Shown here: one piece after another, positions 54,001 through 61,590 of the stretch
Layout of the letters: each line of letters starts with the position of its first letter
How positions within the stretch are numbered: the stretch's first letter is position 1
Notes under the pieces: generated by a model
Databases searched by the model: none
The model's input: only the letters and a program-made list of their open reading frames with translations
What the model was told of the DNA's origin: nothing
Program-made: the position numbers and the translations under genes
NCBI GenBank assembly: GCA_002069015.1
Contig: MWBL01000004.1
Location: 1 to 64,000 of the forward strand
DNA length: 64,000 bases
Reading direction: 5' to 3'
Source of the DNA: Firmicutes bacterium ADurb.Bin300
GTDB taxonomy: Bacteria > Bacillota > Clostridia > Oscillospirales > Acutalibacteraceae

Positions 54001-57000
54001 ACGAAAACGGAATAGTCTGATATGTTTTTTGATTGAACGTAACATTTTGACCGCTTAAATTAACGTAATAAAAACCGGTGTCCACGCTTGCCGAATCGTT
54101 CCGGGTAATTGTGATGTGCGCTCCTGTATTAACACCGTTATAGAGAACATCATAATCGCCGTCTAACGCATAAATAATATAAACACCTTGTGCTATGCGC
54201 GTTGACAGCGAATTTGCGCAAGTCAAGCTGAAGTCCTCCGAAACATCGGACAAAACCCCGTCATGATATGTATTTATAGTAAATCGATATAACCTTGAGG
54301 TAGTTAAGCTTCCGCTGACGGCGGCGCCGCCTTGCCTTATATAGCCGAAATATTCTGTTTCTCCGAAATTCGCGTTGTAAACAGCGGTTTGTGCAGGCAG
54401 ATATAAGTAGATTTTACCGTTTGAATCGGTAAAGACATCATTAATATCATAGTTTGAGGTTATTCCGAGCGAAGACATTTCAGAAACAGAGCTTATGCCG
54501 TCAACGCTGATTGTTGTAAGCCATAACGGGTTTGTTCCGTCCGTGGGTTGAACAGAAAAAGACTTTCCGGTTGCTCCCCAATTTCCATATGAAGTGCCTT
54601 TTCCCGCAGCTCCTCCTAAAACCAATAAAGAGCCGCCTGAAATTACAGATACGCCCGAAACGCCGTGCCCTCCGCTTCCGCCATTGCCGAAGTATTCCGT
54701 ACCATTACCGCCTGCACCGCCTTTTAGCGAAAGAGTACCGCCCTCTGACGTAAGTGAATAGACGCCCGCTCCTCCGTGTCCGCTTTGACCGTAACTGCCT
54801 GCGACTCCTCCTGCTCCGGCTGTAATTGAAGCGATGCCGCCGGAAATATAAAGCTCTGAGGCACCCGCACCGCCGTTACCGCCCGTGCCATAGCTTTCCT
54901 CGCCTCCGCCGTTACCGCCTTTAACGGTAACGCTTCCGCCAAATACACGCAGTGTTCCGTTAATACCTGCTCCTCCCGCGCCTCCCGTTCCGAGCCAGGC
55001 ACTGTTAAAATTACCGTTTCCTGCCGTTACGGAGACTGTACCACTGTATACAGACACCGTTCCTCCCACACCTATACCGGGTCTGCTGCCTGAAGCCCCC
55101 TGCACGGTCAACGAGCCCGTACCCTGCTCAAAAATACTCAGCGAGCAGCCCGAGGACATAGCTATTCCCGCATTCGAGGTGCTTTTAATATGATTTGCAC
55201 CAATCAGAGTTAAGTTAACGCTCCCACCGGAGGAAATAGAAAATGCCGTACTTGCATATATGTTTATGTCAGAAATGTGTACATCGGCATTTACGTATGA
55301 TACCGAAATACTGTTACCCGTAGCAACCGAAGAATTTCTCTGAGATATTGAGAATTTTCCAAGTGATTGTTTTGTCAAAGAGCCTTGAGTAACTCCCGAA
55401 GCATTTATAGATATCGGACCATCCTCAATAAACAAAAATATAAAATCGGAATATTCGGCATATAGATAAAAATCACCGTTTATTGTTATGGTTTCTCCAC
55501 CGGAGTAGCTGTTGCCCGTCAAATCGGGAGAGTCTTTCCAACAGCGGAAAAACGGCTTTTCCTCGGGTCCCGCAAGGTCAATGCCTGAAGAAATTTCAGT
55601 AACCATCCCCGCGGCATAGAATCTTTCCTGAATACTGCCGCTGCCGCTATTCAAATCATAAATTATCTGATAGGGGAAGCAGATGGTTTCTTCAGAGGTA
55701 TCCGAAATCAAAAAAGACGTCTGGGCATATTGATAAGTATCCCCGTTGTCATAGCTTACCCAAAGGTAATACTGACCGTCGGGCAATAATGCGCTGTACA
55801 TGCCTTGATTGTAATACGATTCTGTAAATATGTGTGATTTTGTGTTTGTTAATTCGGAGGTTGAAAAAAACACCTTAAGTCCCGAATAGGGATAGTATTG
55901 CTGATCCTTAAGTATTGTCAGCGAAAAACCGTTGATGTTCATTTGTATTGTTATGGTGTTGTCGGCACCGTCGACAGTTACCTCATACGGCGGCATATTA
56001 ATACCGGTAAACATTACCGCATAAGTTCCGTCGGGAACATATGATATATAAGTTCCCTCATCGGTGCGAACCGAATAGTGCGGGGAGTCTTTAAAAAGAT
56101 AAGGATTGATTGCAACGTCAGTAAAAAGGGAATCGGCTTTTGTGTAAATTGTAACTTTATAAAAATCCGCGGCTAAATTCAGAGTAAATTGTGATGTACC
56201 GCTGCTGTCTGTATTAATGTCGTCGGCAGCATAAAAACCGTTTTCAGTGCTTATACCGGAAATGCTCATATATTCGGGAAGATAGATAAAGACCCTTCCG
56301 TCAGATAAGGTCCTCATATCAGCGGTATTATAGGAGGCTTCGCAGTAAAGACCGGTTATTAAAGCACCGTTTCCGGCTCCCGGCAAAGTAATCAAATTCA
56401 AATAAACCGGAAAGCCCATGTTATTAAGCGGAACAACAAGACTGTCCGGAGTAACTGTGATATTTCCTCCGTTTATTGTTAAAACAGAGCCCTGTGCGCA
56501 AAGCTTATCAGAAATATTATAAGATTCGTCTGCGATTATTGTTGACCCGTTAATTGTTATTGCGGGCTGAGCATTTCCTTGTGCGTTTGAAATCAGAGCA
56601 GGGCAGGAAAACCCGTTTGTATCAGGGTCGCAAATGCTGAGAACTAAATAGCCGCCGTTTATGGTTATTGAGCCGGAAGGATCGTCAGCAGCTGAATCAT
56701 CGTACCAGCCGCCTCCGATAGCTGCACCGCCGCCTCTGCCATATGCGTAAATTACCCCGCTGTCAATTGTAATGTCTCCGCAGTTTCTATTCTGACTGCC
56801 GCCTATTGCCGCACCGCCGCCCGACGGTAAAAGTGACTGAGCTGTAAGTGACCCGTCACCCGTAATTGTCAGAGAGGAAGAAAAAGGAACAGACAATGCG
56901 GCGTATCCGTTGCTCCCGGACAAAGTGTTTCCGGTTCCGGATTCAAGAGTTATTTCAACATTGGCACAGACCAATGAAATCGCCGAGGTCGCAGCTGAAT

Positions 57001-57325
57001 AAGAACCAATATTAACACCCGCGAGCGTAATTTTCGCTCCGCCCTCGGGATTACCCGTTACCGTAATGTTGTTTTGTGTGGATTGAACGGAGTAGTCACA
57101 CTGGGTTATGCGAACGCTCTCATAATCCGCCCAATCGGCGGTATGCTGATTAGACGAGCTGTCGTAATAAGTAATATTAGTGCTCGTTATTGAAATGCTT
57201 CCAAAAGACAAGTCGGCATTTAGCACGTCTCCCAAGGCGTTAGCAATTATACTGTTTTCAGAAAAGGGCATACAGCAAAAAAACAATGCAATTGAAAGAC
57301 AAACCGCAAAAAACTTTCTATACAT
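51074..57325 (-). CDS. Giant secreted repeat protein with InlB-like, GLUG-like and two dockerin-like modules
   Basis: The 2083-residue protein opens with a signal peptide (FAVCLSIALFFCCMPF core). The N-terminal ~1000 residues are beta-rich solenoid-like repeats (GSITINGG, LTITGDGSL) with a glycine-rich stretch at about 778-908. Residues about 1163-1370 hold InlB/Listeria-Bacteroides-type repeats (EFAGWYTALGGTG, NFTGWYTGAGGTG, YAGW). Residues about 1470-1800 are GLUG-like (GGVIGRSS, GGICGSS). The C-terminus has two copies of a ~120-residue module ending in dockerin-like sequences, DLNGDSITDASDAF (about 1898) and DLNGDSVTDSLDAF (about 2021). A surface or matrix protein is inferred. GGAGG lies 7 bases before ATG 57325. 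Confidence 0.85.
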   Translation of the reverse strand: MYRKFFAVCLSIALFFCCMPFSENSIIANALGDVLNADLSFGSISITSTNITYYDSSSNQHTADWADYESVRITQCDYSVQSTQNNITVTGNPEGGAKITLAGVNIGSYSAATSAISLVCANVEITLESGTGNTLSGSNGYAALSVPFSSSLTITGDGSLTAQSLLPSGGGAAIGGSQNRNCGDITIDSGVIYAYGRGGGAAIGGGWYDDSAADDPSGSITINGGYLVLSICDPDTNGFSCPALISNAQGNAQPAITINGSTIIADESYNISDKLCAQGSVLTINGGNITVTPDSLVVPLNNMGFPVYLNLITLPGAGNGALITGLYCEASYNTADMRTLSDGRVFIYLPEYMSISGISTENGFYAADDINTDSSGTSQFTLNLAADFYKVTIYTKADSLFTDVAINPYLFKDSPHYSVRTDEGTYISYVPDGTYAVMFTGINMPPYEVTVDGADNTITIQMNINGFSLTILKDQQYYPYSGLKVFFSTSELTNTKSHIFTESYYNQGMYSALLPDGQYYLWVSYDNGDTYQYAQTSFLISDTSEETICFPYQIIYDLNSGSGSIQERFYAAGMVTEISSGIDLAGPEEKPFFRCWKDSPDLTGNSYSGGETITINGDFYLYAEYSDFIFLFIEDGPISINASGVTQGSLTKQSLGKFSISQRNSSVATGNSISVSYVNADVHISDINIYASTAFSISSGGSVNLTLIGANHIKSTSNAGIAMSSGCSLSIFEQGTGSLTVQGASGSRPGIGVGGTVSVYSGTVSVTAGNGNFNSAWLGTGGAGGAGINGTLRVFGGSVTVKGGNGGGEESYGTGGNGGAGASELYISGGIASITAGAGGVAGSYGQSGHGGAGVYSLTSEGGTLSLKGGAGGNGTEYFGNGGSGGHGVSGVSVISGGSLLVLGGAAGKGTSYGNWGATGKSFSVQPTDGTNPLWLTTISVDGISSVSEMSSLGITSNYDINDVFTDSNGKIYLYLPAQTAVYNANFGETEYFGYIRQGGAAVSGSLTTSRLYRFTINTYHDGVLSDVSEDFSLTCANSLSTRIAQGVYIIYALDGDYDVLYNGVNTGAHITITRNDSASVDTGFYYVNLSGQNVTFNQKTYQTIPFSLPIDILAAADTGYTFHGLPQISGSGVDILVSSGGYRIKGTPSTDITASFSTASNSYTIFLSTQGKELENSPTEYVTAVYTSSTLGQIINPLTEYLEFAGWYTALGGTGKLVIGADGKFLPNVSGFTDSNGSYIKPEDSTLYAGWISNVTLSTEDLVLTNTPSALAKIHNNTNLLAQSVTNPVRDGYNFTGWYTGAGGTGDLVITVSGSLSSSTPEIYLDEDGNWICETPVTLYAGWSLKTYSLTISSNGGYRDGEATVEYIGSTVTIASLPLKFAYKATGYYADSACTELVCTIEGELLPNTVYTNSEGLWIYLSSVTLYTKWDVLTWDDGSVGIATGLYTVSGGSYNKTNNPYKISTAAELAYLSQQVSAYGNINDLSNNTNSVYSNYAGYKVISDISLGGENWMPITNFRGVFDADGHKISNLKITSSSLYTGLFGNTDRAAINNLFLENVDISINSSSALYIGSLIGFCSNSDVLNCSSSGVIILYGNSESNIYAGGVIGRSSYSKLTGLSSSVFLSVNSFNYSYVGGITGTDSDTEWINCFSSSDISSNSTYLSLGGLSGTSSLGVVKNCYAGKGSISGTAVSHISAGGICGSSYRGTYANCYSSTFFNSLLSPIVCKGQLIGNSDTSTVNACYISGISSTLAYGYDNYGTTSSCGYFTKAGDSLTVSAGTLEGFGSSQSLSYGTDLLPALNSWVTASADTKYAVWYPDCRYFPENDGLPQFKELPLYNEYRLLPTDKMKTADYFTSFFDFQGFSQIEIMPFSGSLCGTGTRIICTAQDGTKIYYVLILPGDLNGDSITDASDAFILELAVNGQKTLSALSRAAADIVKDEVLDEKDRAQMFKITQFVDLIYELPQTDKMKTVEYFTSNADFSGYSQIEVTPSYGNLCGTGTHIVCTGEGGKKTSYIVVLPGDLNGDSVTDSLDAFMLNLTLNGHSVLSEPALAASNVFKDGSLNLDDYQRLIGMSLGIYG

Positions 57326-57458
57326 TCGATAGCCTCCGTTCGATACAATAATAACAAAAAATTGTTAAAAACACAACATATTAATATAGGAAAAAAACAA
57401 CGGAGACTTTTATTAATGCAAGGTCAAGAATGAATTAAAATGTTATGATAATTAAGCA

Positions 57459-58142
57459 TTAAATGGTTTTCAATAGCGAAAGCAAATCTAAAAGCTTTTT
57501 AATCTCATAATCGGGAATAATGTCGGTGAGGTTACTGAGGTCTGAGGGGTTGAACCATACAGTTGTAATGCCCGCATTTTTACCGCCCTTAATATCCGAC
57601 GAGAGACTGTCACCGACTATAAGCGTTTCGCCTTTAATAAAATTCGGAATTTTTGAAAAGCAATAATCGAAAAATCTGATGTCGGGCTTTTCAAATCCTA
57701 TTTCCTCAGAAATAAAAATACCGCTTAGATATTTGGAGATATCGGCACTTTTTATACGACTTTTTTGTACATCGGAACTGCCGTTTGAAACTAAATACAA
57801 GGGATAGTCACATGATAAGGTTTTTAAGAGCAGCTGTGCGCCGTCCACAAAATAATGACCCCGAGCCAAAAGCTTTTCATAGTACCCTGTAGCGTAATTC
57901 GGGCAGCAGACTGCTCCTATTTCATCGAAAAGCAACCGATAACGGCGAACCTTAACCTCTTCTTGCGTTAACTTTCCCAGTTCTAAGAGTTTCCATTGAG
58001 CGAGATTTATTTCGCTGTATCTTTTAATTATTCGCTTCTCAGGCTGTATTCCCAAATGTAATAGTGTTTTTGATAACGCTTCTTTTTCCGCCGAACAAAA
58101 ATCAAGAATGGTATCATCTAAATCAAACAGGATACTCTTCAT
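57459..58142 (-). CDS. HAD-family hydrolase, YjjG-like nucleotidase
   Basis: The 227-residue HAD protein has motif I LFDLDDTILDF (the DxDDT form typical of YjjG/YfnB), motif II LVSNGSSDVQKSR, motif III Lys in EEIGFEKPDIRFF and motif IV LIVGDSLSSDIKGG. YjjG-type enzymes dephosphorylate pyrimidine nucleotides, including damaged ones. The substrate is inferred from similarity only. GGGGGAG precedes ATG 58142. It is divergent from the arsR-like gene. Confidence 0.87.
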   Translation of the reverse strand: MKSILFDLDDTILDFCSAEKEALSKTLLHLGIQPEKRIIKRYSEINLAQWKLLELGKLTQEEVKVRRYRLLFDEIGAVCCPNYATGYYEKLLARGHYFVDGAQLLLKTLSCDYPLYLVSNGSSDVQKSRIKSADISKYLSGIFISEEIGFEKPDIRFFDYCFSKIPNFIKGETLIVGDSLSSDIKGGKNAGITTVWFNPSDLSNLTDIIPDYEIKKLLDLLSLLKTI

Positions 58143-58224
58143 ATGGCTCCCCCTAAAAATTTAATCTATTATAGCCTTTCCCTGCCGACGAAGCAAGTCC
58201 TGCCGGCAAGCGTTAAAAAACATA

Positions 58225-58279
58225 TTGACAAAATTTGATTTGACACATATACTGATATCACATTGAATAATTTTGATAT
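58225..58279 (+). promoter_or_regulatory. Promoter and operator of the arsR-permease operon
   Basis: TTGACA (58225-58230), 17-base spacer and TATACT (58248-58253). TGATATCA (58253-58260) is a perfect 8-bp palindrome overlapping the -10 end, and TGATAT recurs at 58274-58279, forming a wider ATATCA/TGATAT dyad. The position fits an ArsR-type autorepressor operator. Confidence 0.7.
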
Positions 58280-58290
58280 GAGGTGATAAT

Positions 58291-58635
58291 TTGTCAACCG
58301 TTTATGAGAAGCATGCAAGGATATTTAAGGCGTTTTGCGATGAAAAACGCTTGAGAATACTTGAACTACTGCGCGGCGGAGAAAAATGTGCCTGCGTTTT
58401 GCTGGAACAGTTGGAATTAGGTCAGCCGGGACTATCTTACCACATGAAGATTTTGGTTGAGTCGGGTATTGTGGAGAGTCGGCAGGAAGGCAAATGGACA
58501 CACTATAAAATAAGTGAAAAGGGCAGTGCTTATGCCGGTAATTTGCTCAAGGAGCTGACAAAACCGAACGCGGTTACAGAAGAAAAGACTGCTGCAAAAA
58601 GCAAGTCTAATTCTATTATTGAAGGAGAAGCATAG
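58291..58635 (+). CDS. ArsR-family metalloregulatory repressor
   Basis: The 114-residue protein has an ArsR winged helix: HARIFKAFCDEKRLRILELL, then a recognition helix region QPGLSYHMKILVESGIVESR and the wing EGKWTHYKI. KCACVLLE places a C-x-C pair where ArsR/CadC sensors bind metalloid (ELCVC in ArsR). It likely represses its own operon until arsenite, antimonite or another thiophilic ion binds. The start is TTG 58291 with GAGGTG upstream. The permease gene begins 5 bases after its stop. Confidence 0.88.
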   Translation: MSTVYEKHARIFKAFCDEKRLRILELLRGGEKCACVLLEQLELGQPGLSYHMKILVESGIVESRQEGKWTHYKISEKGSAYAGNLLKELTKPNAVTEEKTAAKSKSNSIIEGEA

Positions 58636-58640
58636 AGCCT

Positions 58641-59654
58641 ATGCAAATATTGAAAGTAATTTGGAATTTTTTTCAAAATCAAATACTTGGAATGAAATGG
58701 CTAAACGAATTAATCGGCGGCGGGCTTGGTGCATTAGGTCTTGACATCACTAACCGCTGGATTGGATGCATTCAGTTTTTTGTTTATGACGTTACAAAAA
58801 TTGTAGTTCTATTATGCTTCCTGATTTTTATTATCAGTTACATTCAGAGCTATTTTCCGCCTGAGCGAAGCAAGAAGATATTAGGGCGTTTTCACGGTAT
58901 AGGAGCAAACTCTGTTGCCGCTCTGCTCGGAACGGTAACGCCTTTCTGTTCATGCTCTTCAATACCGCTTTTTATAGGATTTACATCTGCGGGACTGCCT
59001 TTGGGAGTGACCTTTTCGTTTTTGATATCTTCACCAATGGTAGATCTCGGCTCGCTTGTTCTGCTCATAAGCATTTTCGGTGCAAAGGTTGCTGTCATAT
59101 ACGTTATTGTTGGTCTGATAATAGCTGTTGTCGGCGGTACGCTTATTGAGAGACTGCACATGGAGAAGCATGTTGAGAGCTTCATACTAACAGCAGGCAG
59201 CGTAGATATAGAAACTCCCGATTTGACAAGAAAAGATCGTCTTGTTTATGCAAAAGAGCAAATGCTTTCAACCTTTAAGAAGGTATTCCCTTATGTTTTG
59301 ATCGGCGTTGGCATCGGGGCAATTATTCACAATTGGATTCCCGAAGAATGGATAACTGCGGTACTCGGTATCAACAACCCCTTTGGAGTAATATTGGCGA
59401 CAGTAATCGGTGTTCCGATGTATGCTGATGTTTTCGGGACCATTCCCATTGCGGAAGCTTTGTTTGCTAAAGGCGCTCAGCTTGGAGTTATCCTGTCCTT
59501 TATGATGGGAGTAACCACACTTTCATTGCCTTCCATGATTATGCTGCGAAAGGCTATAAAACCTAAACTGCTGGCTGTATTTATTGCTATATGTACAATT
59601 GGAATTATTATTGTCGGTTATTTATTCAACGCGTTTCAGTCGTTGATAGTTTAG
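58641..59654 (+). CDS. ArsP/DUF318-family permease
   Basis: The 337-residue membrane protein has about eight to ten transmembrane segments and the family motif TPFCSCSSIPLFIGFTSAGLP around residue 94 (in part). A second inverted half has GVPMYADVFGTIPIAEALF. Members of this permease family (PF03773) include ArsP, an exporter of trivalent organoarsenicals, and proteins linked to thioredoxin-like partners. Under an ArsR-type regulator it probably exports a thiol-reactive metalloid species. A decayed ferredoxin and a thioredoxin-like gene follow in the same row. Confidence 0.87.
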   Translation: MQILKVIWNFFQNQILGMKWLNELIGGGLGALGLDITNRWIGCIQFFVYDVTKIVVLLCFLIFIISYIQSYFPPERSKKILGRFHGIGANSVAALLGTVTPFCSCSSIPLFIGFTSAGLPLGVTFSFLISSPMVDLGSLVLLISIFGAKVAVIYVIVGLIIAVVGGTLIERLHMEKHVESFILTAGSVDIETPDLTRKDRLVYAKEQMLSTFKKVFPYVLIGVGIGAIIHNWIPEEWITAVLGINNPFGVILATVIGVPMYADVFGTIPIAEALFAKGAQLGVILSFMMGVTTLSLPSMIMLRKAIKPKLLAVFIAICTIGIIIVGYLFNAFQSLIV

Positions 59655-59667
59655 GAGAAAGCAAATT

Positions 59668-59799
59668 ATGGCAAAGACATGGTATCCCGCAATCGATTAT
59701 CTTGCTTGTGCAGAGTTCGGCGCCTGCACCGTGAAATGCACCATAGTGTATATGACACGACCAAAGTACCTTCCCCTGTTGTTAAAATACGACTAAACA
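59668..59799 (+). pseudogene. Degraded 4Fe-4S ferredoxin-like gene in the arsR-permease row
   Basis: ATG 59668, 6 bases after an AGGAG-containing region, gives MAKTWYPAIDYLACAEFGAC and then TVKC before leaving frame. The +1 frame continues HSVYDTTKVPSPVVK. Intact relatives are small clostridial ferredoxin-like proteins in which AKTWYPVIDY is followed by CxxCGxC. Here one cluster cysteine position reads Phe, the frame is shifted by one base near 59740, and the second cluster is missing. It marks a recently lost member of this operon. Confidence 0.65.
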
Positions 59800-59830
59800 A
59801 TAAACCGACTTATTAAGGAGAGTATTGATT

Positions 59831-60184
59831 ATGTCACTGTTTGGAAAGAAAAACAAAGAGGAAAAAGCAACCTCTTGCTGCTGCGGCGGTAATTGTGATA
59901 CAGAGACTATGACAAAAGCTGAAAGCGCAAAAACGGAGGGCGCAAGCGTAAAAGTTTTGGGCAGCGGCTGTGCTAAATGTAATCAGCTTGAGGCGGCAAC
60001 AAAAGCCGCATTGGAGCAACTCGGGATGGATACGGCAATTGACCATGTGACAGACTTCTCCCAAATAGCAGCCTACGGCGTGATGACAACCCCCGCCCTT
60101 GTTATCGATAGAAAAGTGGTTTCCTACGGCAAGGTGCTGAAAACTGATGAGGTTGTAAAAATTCTTCTGAAAATCAGAGAATAA
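59831..60184 (+). CDS. Thioredoxin-like small disulfide protein with Cys-rich tail
   Basis: The 117-residue protein has a thioredoxin-like fold of the archaeal-type small redox group (Thioredoxin_3): VKVLGSGCAKCNQLE gives the CxxC active site, and VMTTPALVIDRKVVSYGKVL the cis-Pro loop. An N-terminal extension is lysine-rich and ends in SCCCGGNC, a likely metal- or metalloid-binding cluster. Such proteins often accompany ArsP-type permeases. It may carry or reduce the metalloid for export. AAGGAG lies 10 bases before ATG 59831; TTG 59825 is possible. Confidence 0.85.
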   Translation: MSLFGKKNKEEKATSCCCGGNCDTETMTKAESAKTEGASVKVLGSGCAKCNQLEAATKAALEQLGMDTAIDHVTDFSQIAAYGVMTTPALVIDRKVVSYGKVLKTDEVVKILLKIRE

Positions 60185-60203
60185 ATATTATGCCTTAAAT
60201 AGC

Positions 60204-60232
60204 TTGACAAACTGATATTGCATATATATAAT
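60204..60232 (+). promoter_or_regulatory. Promoter of the T-box/trpXYZ operon
   Basis: Perfect TTGACA (60204-60209) and TATAAT (60227-60232) with a 17-base spacer. Transcription would start near 60239, just before the T-box stem I. Confidence 0.88.
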
Positions 60233-60244
60233 TGACACAATTAA

Positions 60245-60496
60245 ATATGTAAACCTATGATTAAGAGTAGTATCCTTGAAGGTCGATTTCAAGAGAGCCG
60301 CAGGCGGTGGGATTGCGGAAGTCGGACGCGGGGTGAATGGGCTTATGAGGGCGAGCTGAAACAGGAGTAGGCGAGACGGCACACCATCGTTACAGGGTGA
60401 AGCGCATGATAGTGCGTAAAGAGTGGGCGCTTTGTCGTCAATTTGGGTGGTACCGCAGGATTATTGTCTTGTCCCTTTTGGGGCAAGGCTTTTTTA
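60245..60496 (+). ncRNA. T-box leader, tryptophan-specific
   Basis: The region has canonical T-box elements in order. AGAGAGCCG followed by GGTGGGA (60290-60312) is the stem I distal part. The specifier loop GTGAATGGGC has the codon TGG at 60338-60340, and the conserved T-box sequence AATTTGGGTGGTACCGC (60440-60456) pairs with the tRNA acceptor end. A terminator follows. The TGG specifier points to tRNA-Trp: uncharged tRNA-Trp would favour the antiterminator and switch on the tryptophan importer genes downstream. The specifier call rests on position and context, not on a folded model. Confidence 0.9.
60468..60496 (+). terminator. T-box-controlled terminator
   Basis: CTTGTCCC (60468-60475) pairs with GGGGCAAG (60480-60487), loop TTTT, then GCTTTTTTA. 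It competes with the T-box antiterminator. Confidence 0.88.
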
Positions 60497-60514
60497 TTGA
60501 AAGGAGTAATCCGA

Positions 60515-60547
60515 ATGTTCATTTTAGCAGGGCGATGGCAAAGGTAA
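60515..60547 (+). CDS. Ten-residue leader ORF with a Trp codon
   Basis: AAAGGAG (60500-60506) lies 8 bases before ATG 60515, which encodes MFILAGRWQR and stops at 60547. It sits between the T-box terminator and the binding-protein gene. The single TGG codon is at 60536-60538. The strong ribosome site makes translation likely, but whether it regulates trpX, or is a relic of a deleted gene, cannot be told. Confidence 0.4.
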   Translation: MFILAGRWQR

Positions 60548-60597
60548 GTATTACAAAGCCTAATAATCAAAATTAATTATGATAAGGGGATTAAAAG

Positions 60598-61560
60598 ATG
60601 AAAAAGCATATTTTTACCATACTGATACTTATTATCACTCTCGCTGTAATTGCGGGTTGCGGCAGCAAACAGATTCCCGTAATCGGAATTTCCCAGTTCG
60701 GAGAGCATCCCTCGCTTGACAACTGCAGGGAAGGGTTTTTGCAGGGTCTTGCCGAGGCAGGACTTAAAGAGGACAAGGACTTTTCGACAGACTATCAAAA
60801 CGCCGGATTTGATCCCGCAATAGCATCCCAGATAGCTCAAAACTTTTCCTCTGCAAATGTCACCTTGATGTGCGCTATTGCAACACCCTCTGCCACAGCG
60901 TGCTTTGCCGCCGCGGAAGATAAGGATATCCCGGTTGTTTTTACCGCAATTACAGACCCTGTCAGAGCGAAATTAGACAGCGGAAACATTACCGGAACGA
61001 GTGATAAGCTTGCGGTGGATGAACAGCTTGAATTGATTCGTAAATTACAACCTGATGCCAAAACAATTGGAATTCTTTATACCACCAGTGAACCTAATTC
61101 GGTTTCCGCCATTGAAGAATATAATGAAAAAGCGGCAAATTACGGCTTCACCATTGAGGCAATCGGAGTTGTGCAGCAGTCGGAAGTTACTCTTGCGGTC
61201 GATACTCTTATTTCAAAGAAAGTGGACTGCTTGTCCAACCTGACCGATAATAATGTTGTTGGGGTTTTGGCATCGGTTCTTGAAAAAACAAATGAAGCAA
61301 AAATTCCGGTTTACGGCAGCGAGGTTGAACAAATGAAAATCGGCTGTGTAGCGGGAGCGGGAATTGATTATATTAAATTAGGCAAGCAGACCGGAGCAAT
61401 AGCTGCAAAGATATTAAAGGGCGAGGCTAAGGCATCCGAAATTCCATATGAGGTCATAAGCGAATACAGCATTTATATCAATTCCGCCGCGCTTGCCAAA
61501 ATGGGAATAAGCGTTCCCCTTGAAGTCTCACAAAAGGCTATTGAGGCAACAAACTCATAA
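60598..61560 (+). CDS. trpX: Tryptophan ABC transporter substrate-binding lipoprotein (TrpX-type)
   Basis: The 320-residue protein has a lipoprotein signal (IFTILILIITLAVIAGC, Cys20) and an ABC_sub_bind fold: IPVIGISQFGEHPSLDNCREGF, VTLMCAIATPSATACFAAAEDKDIPVVFTAITDPV (in part) and VGVLASVLEKT. It belongs to the group called TrpX when behind a tryptophan T-box. It would capture tryptophan at the cell surface for TrpY/TrpZ. AAGGGG lies 8 bases before ATG 60598. A Trp-specific T-box upstream supports the substrate. Confidence 0.88.
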   Translation: MKKHIFTILILIITLAVIAGCGSKQIPVIGISQFGEHPSLDNCREGFLQGLAEAGLKEDKDFSTDYQNAGFDPAIASQIAQNFSSANVTLMCAIATPSATACFAAAEDKDIPVVFTAITDPVRAKLDSGNITGTSDKLAVDEQLELIRKLQPDAKTIGILYTTSEPNSVSAIEEYNEKAANYGFTIEAIGVVQQSEVTLAVDTLISKKVDCLSNLTDNNVVGVLASVLEKTNEAKIPVYGSEVEQMKIGCVAGAGIDYIKLGKQTGAIAAKILKGEAKASEIPYEVISEYSIYINSAALAKMGISVPLEVSQKAIEATNS

Positions 61561-61590
61561 GGTTATTTTTCAGCGAAAGAGGATGTTTTT

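Noticed and set aside
53000..55000. Plus- and minus-strand alternative ORFs of 60-90 codons inside the giant repeat protein gene
   Set aside because: They are shadows created by the coding bias of the long gene and lack ribosome sites and family resemblance.
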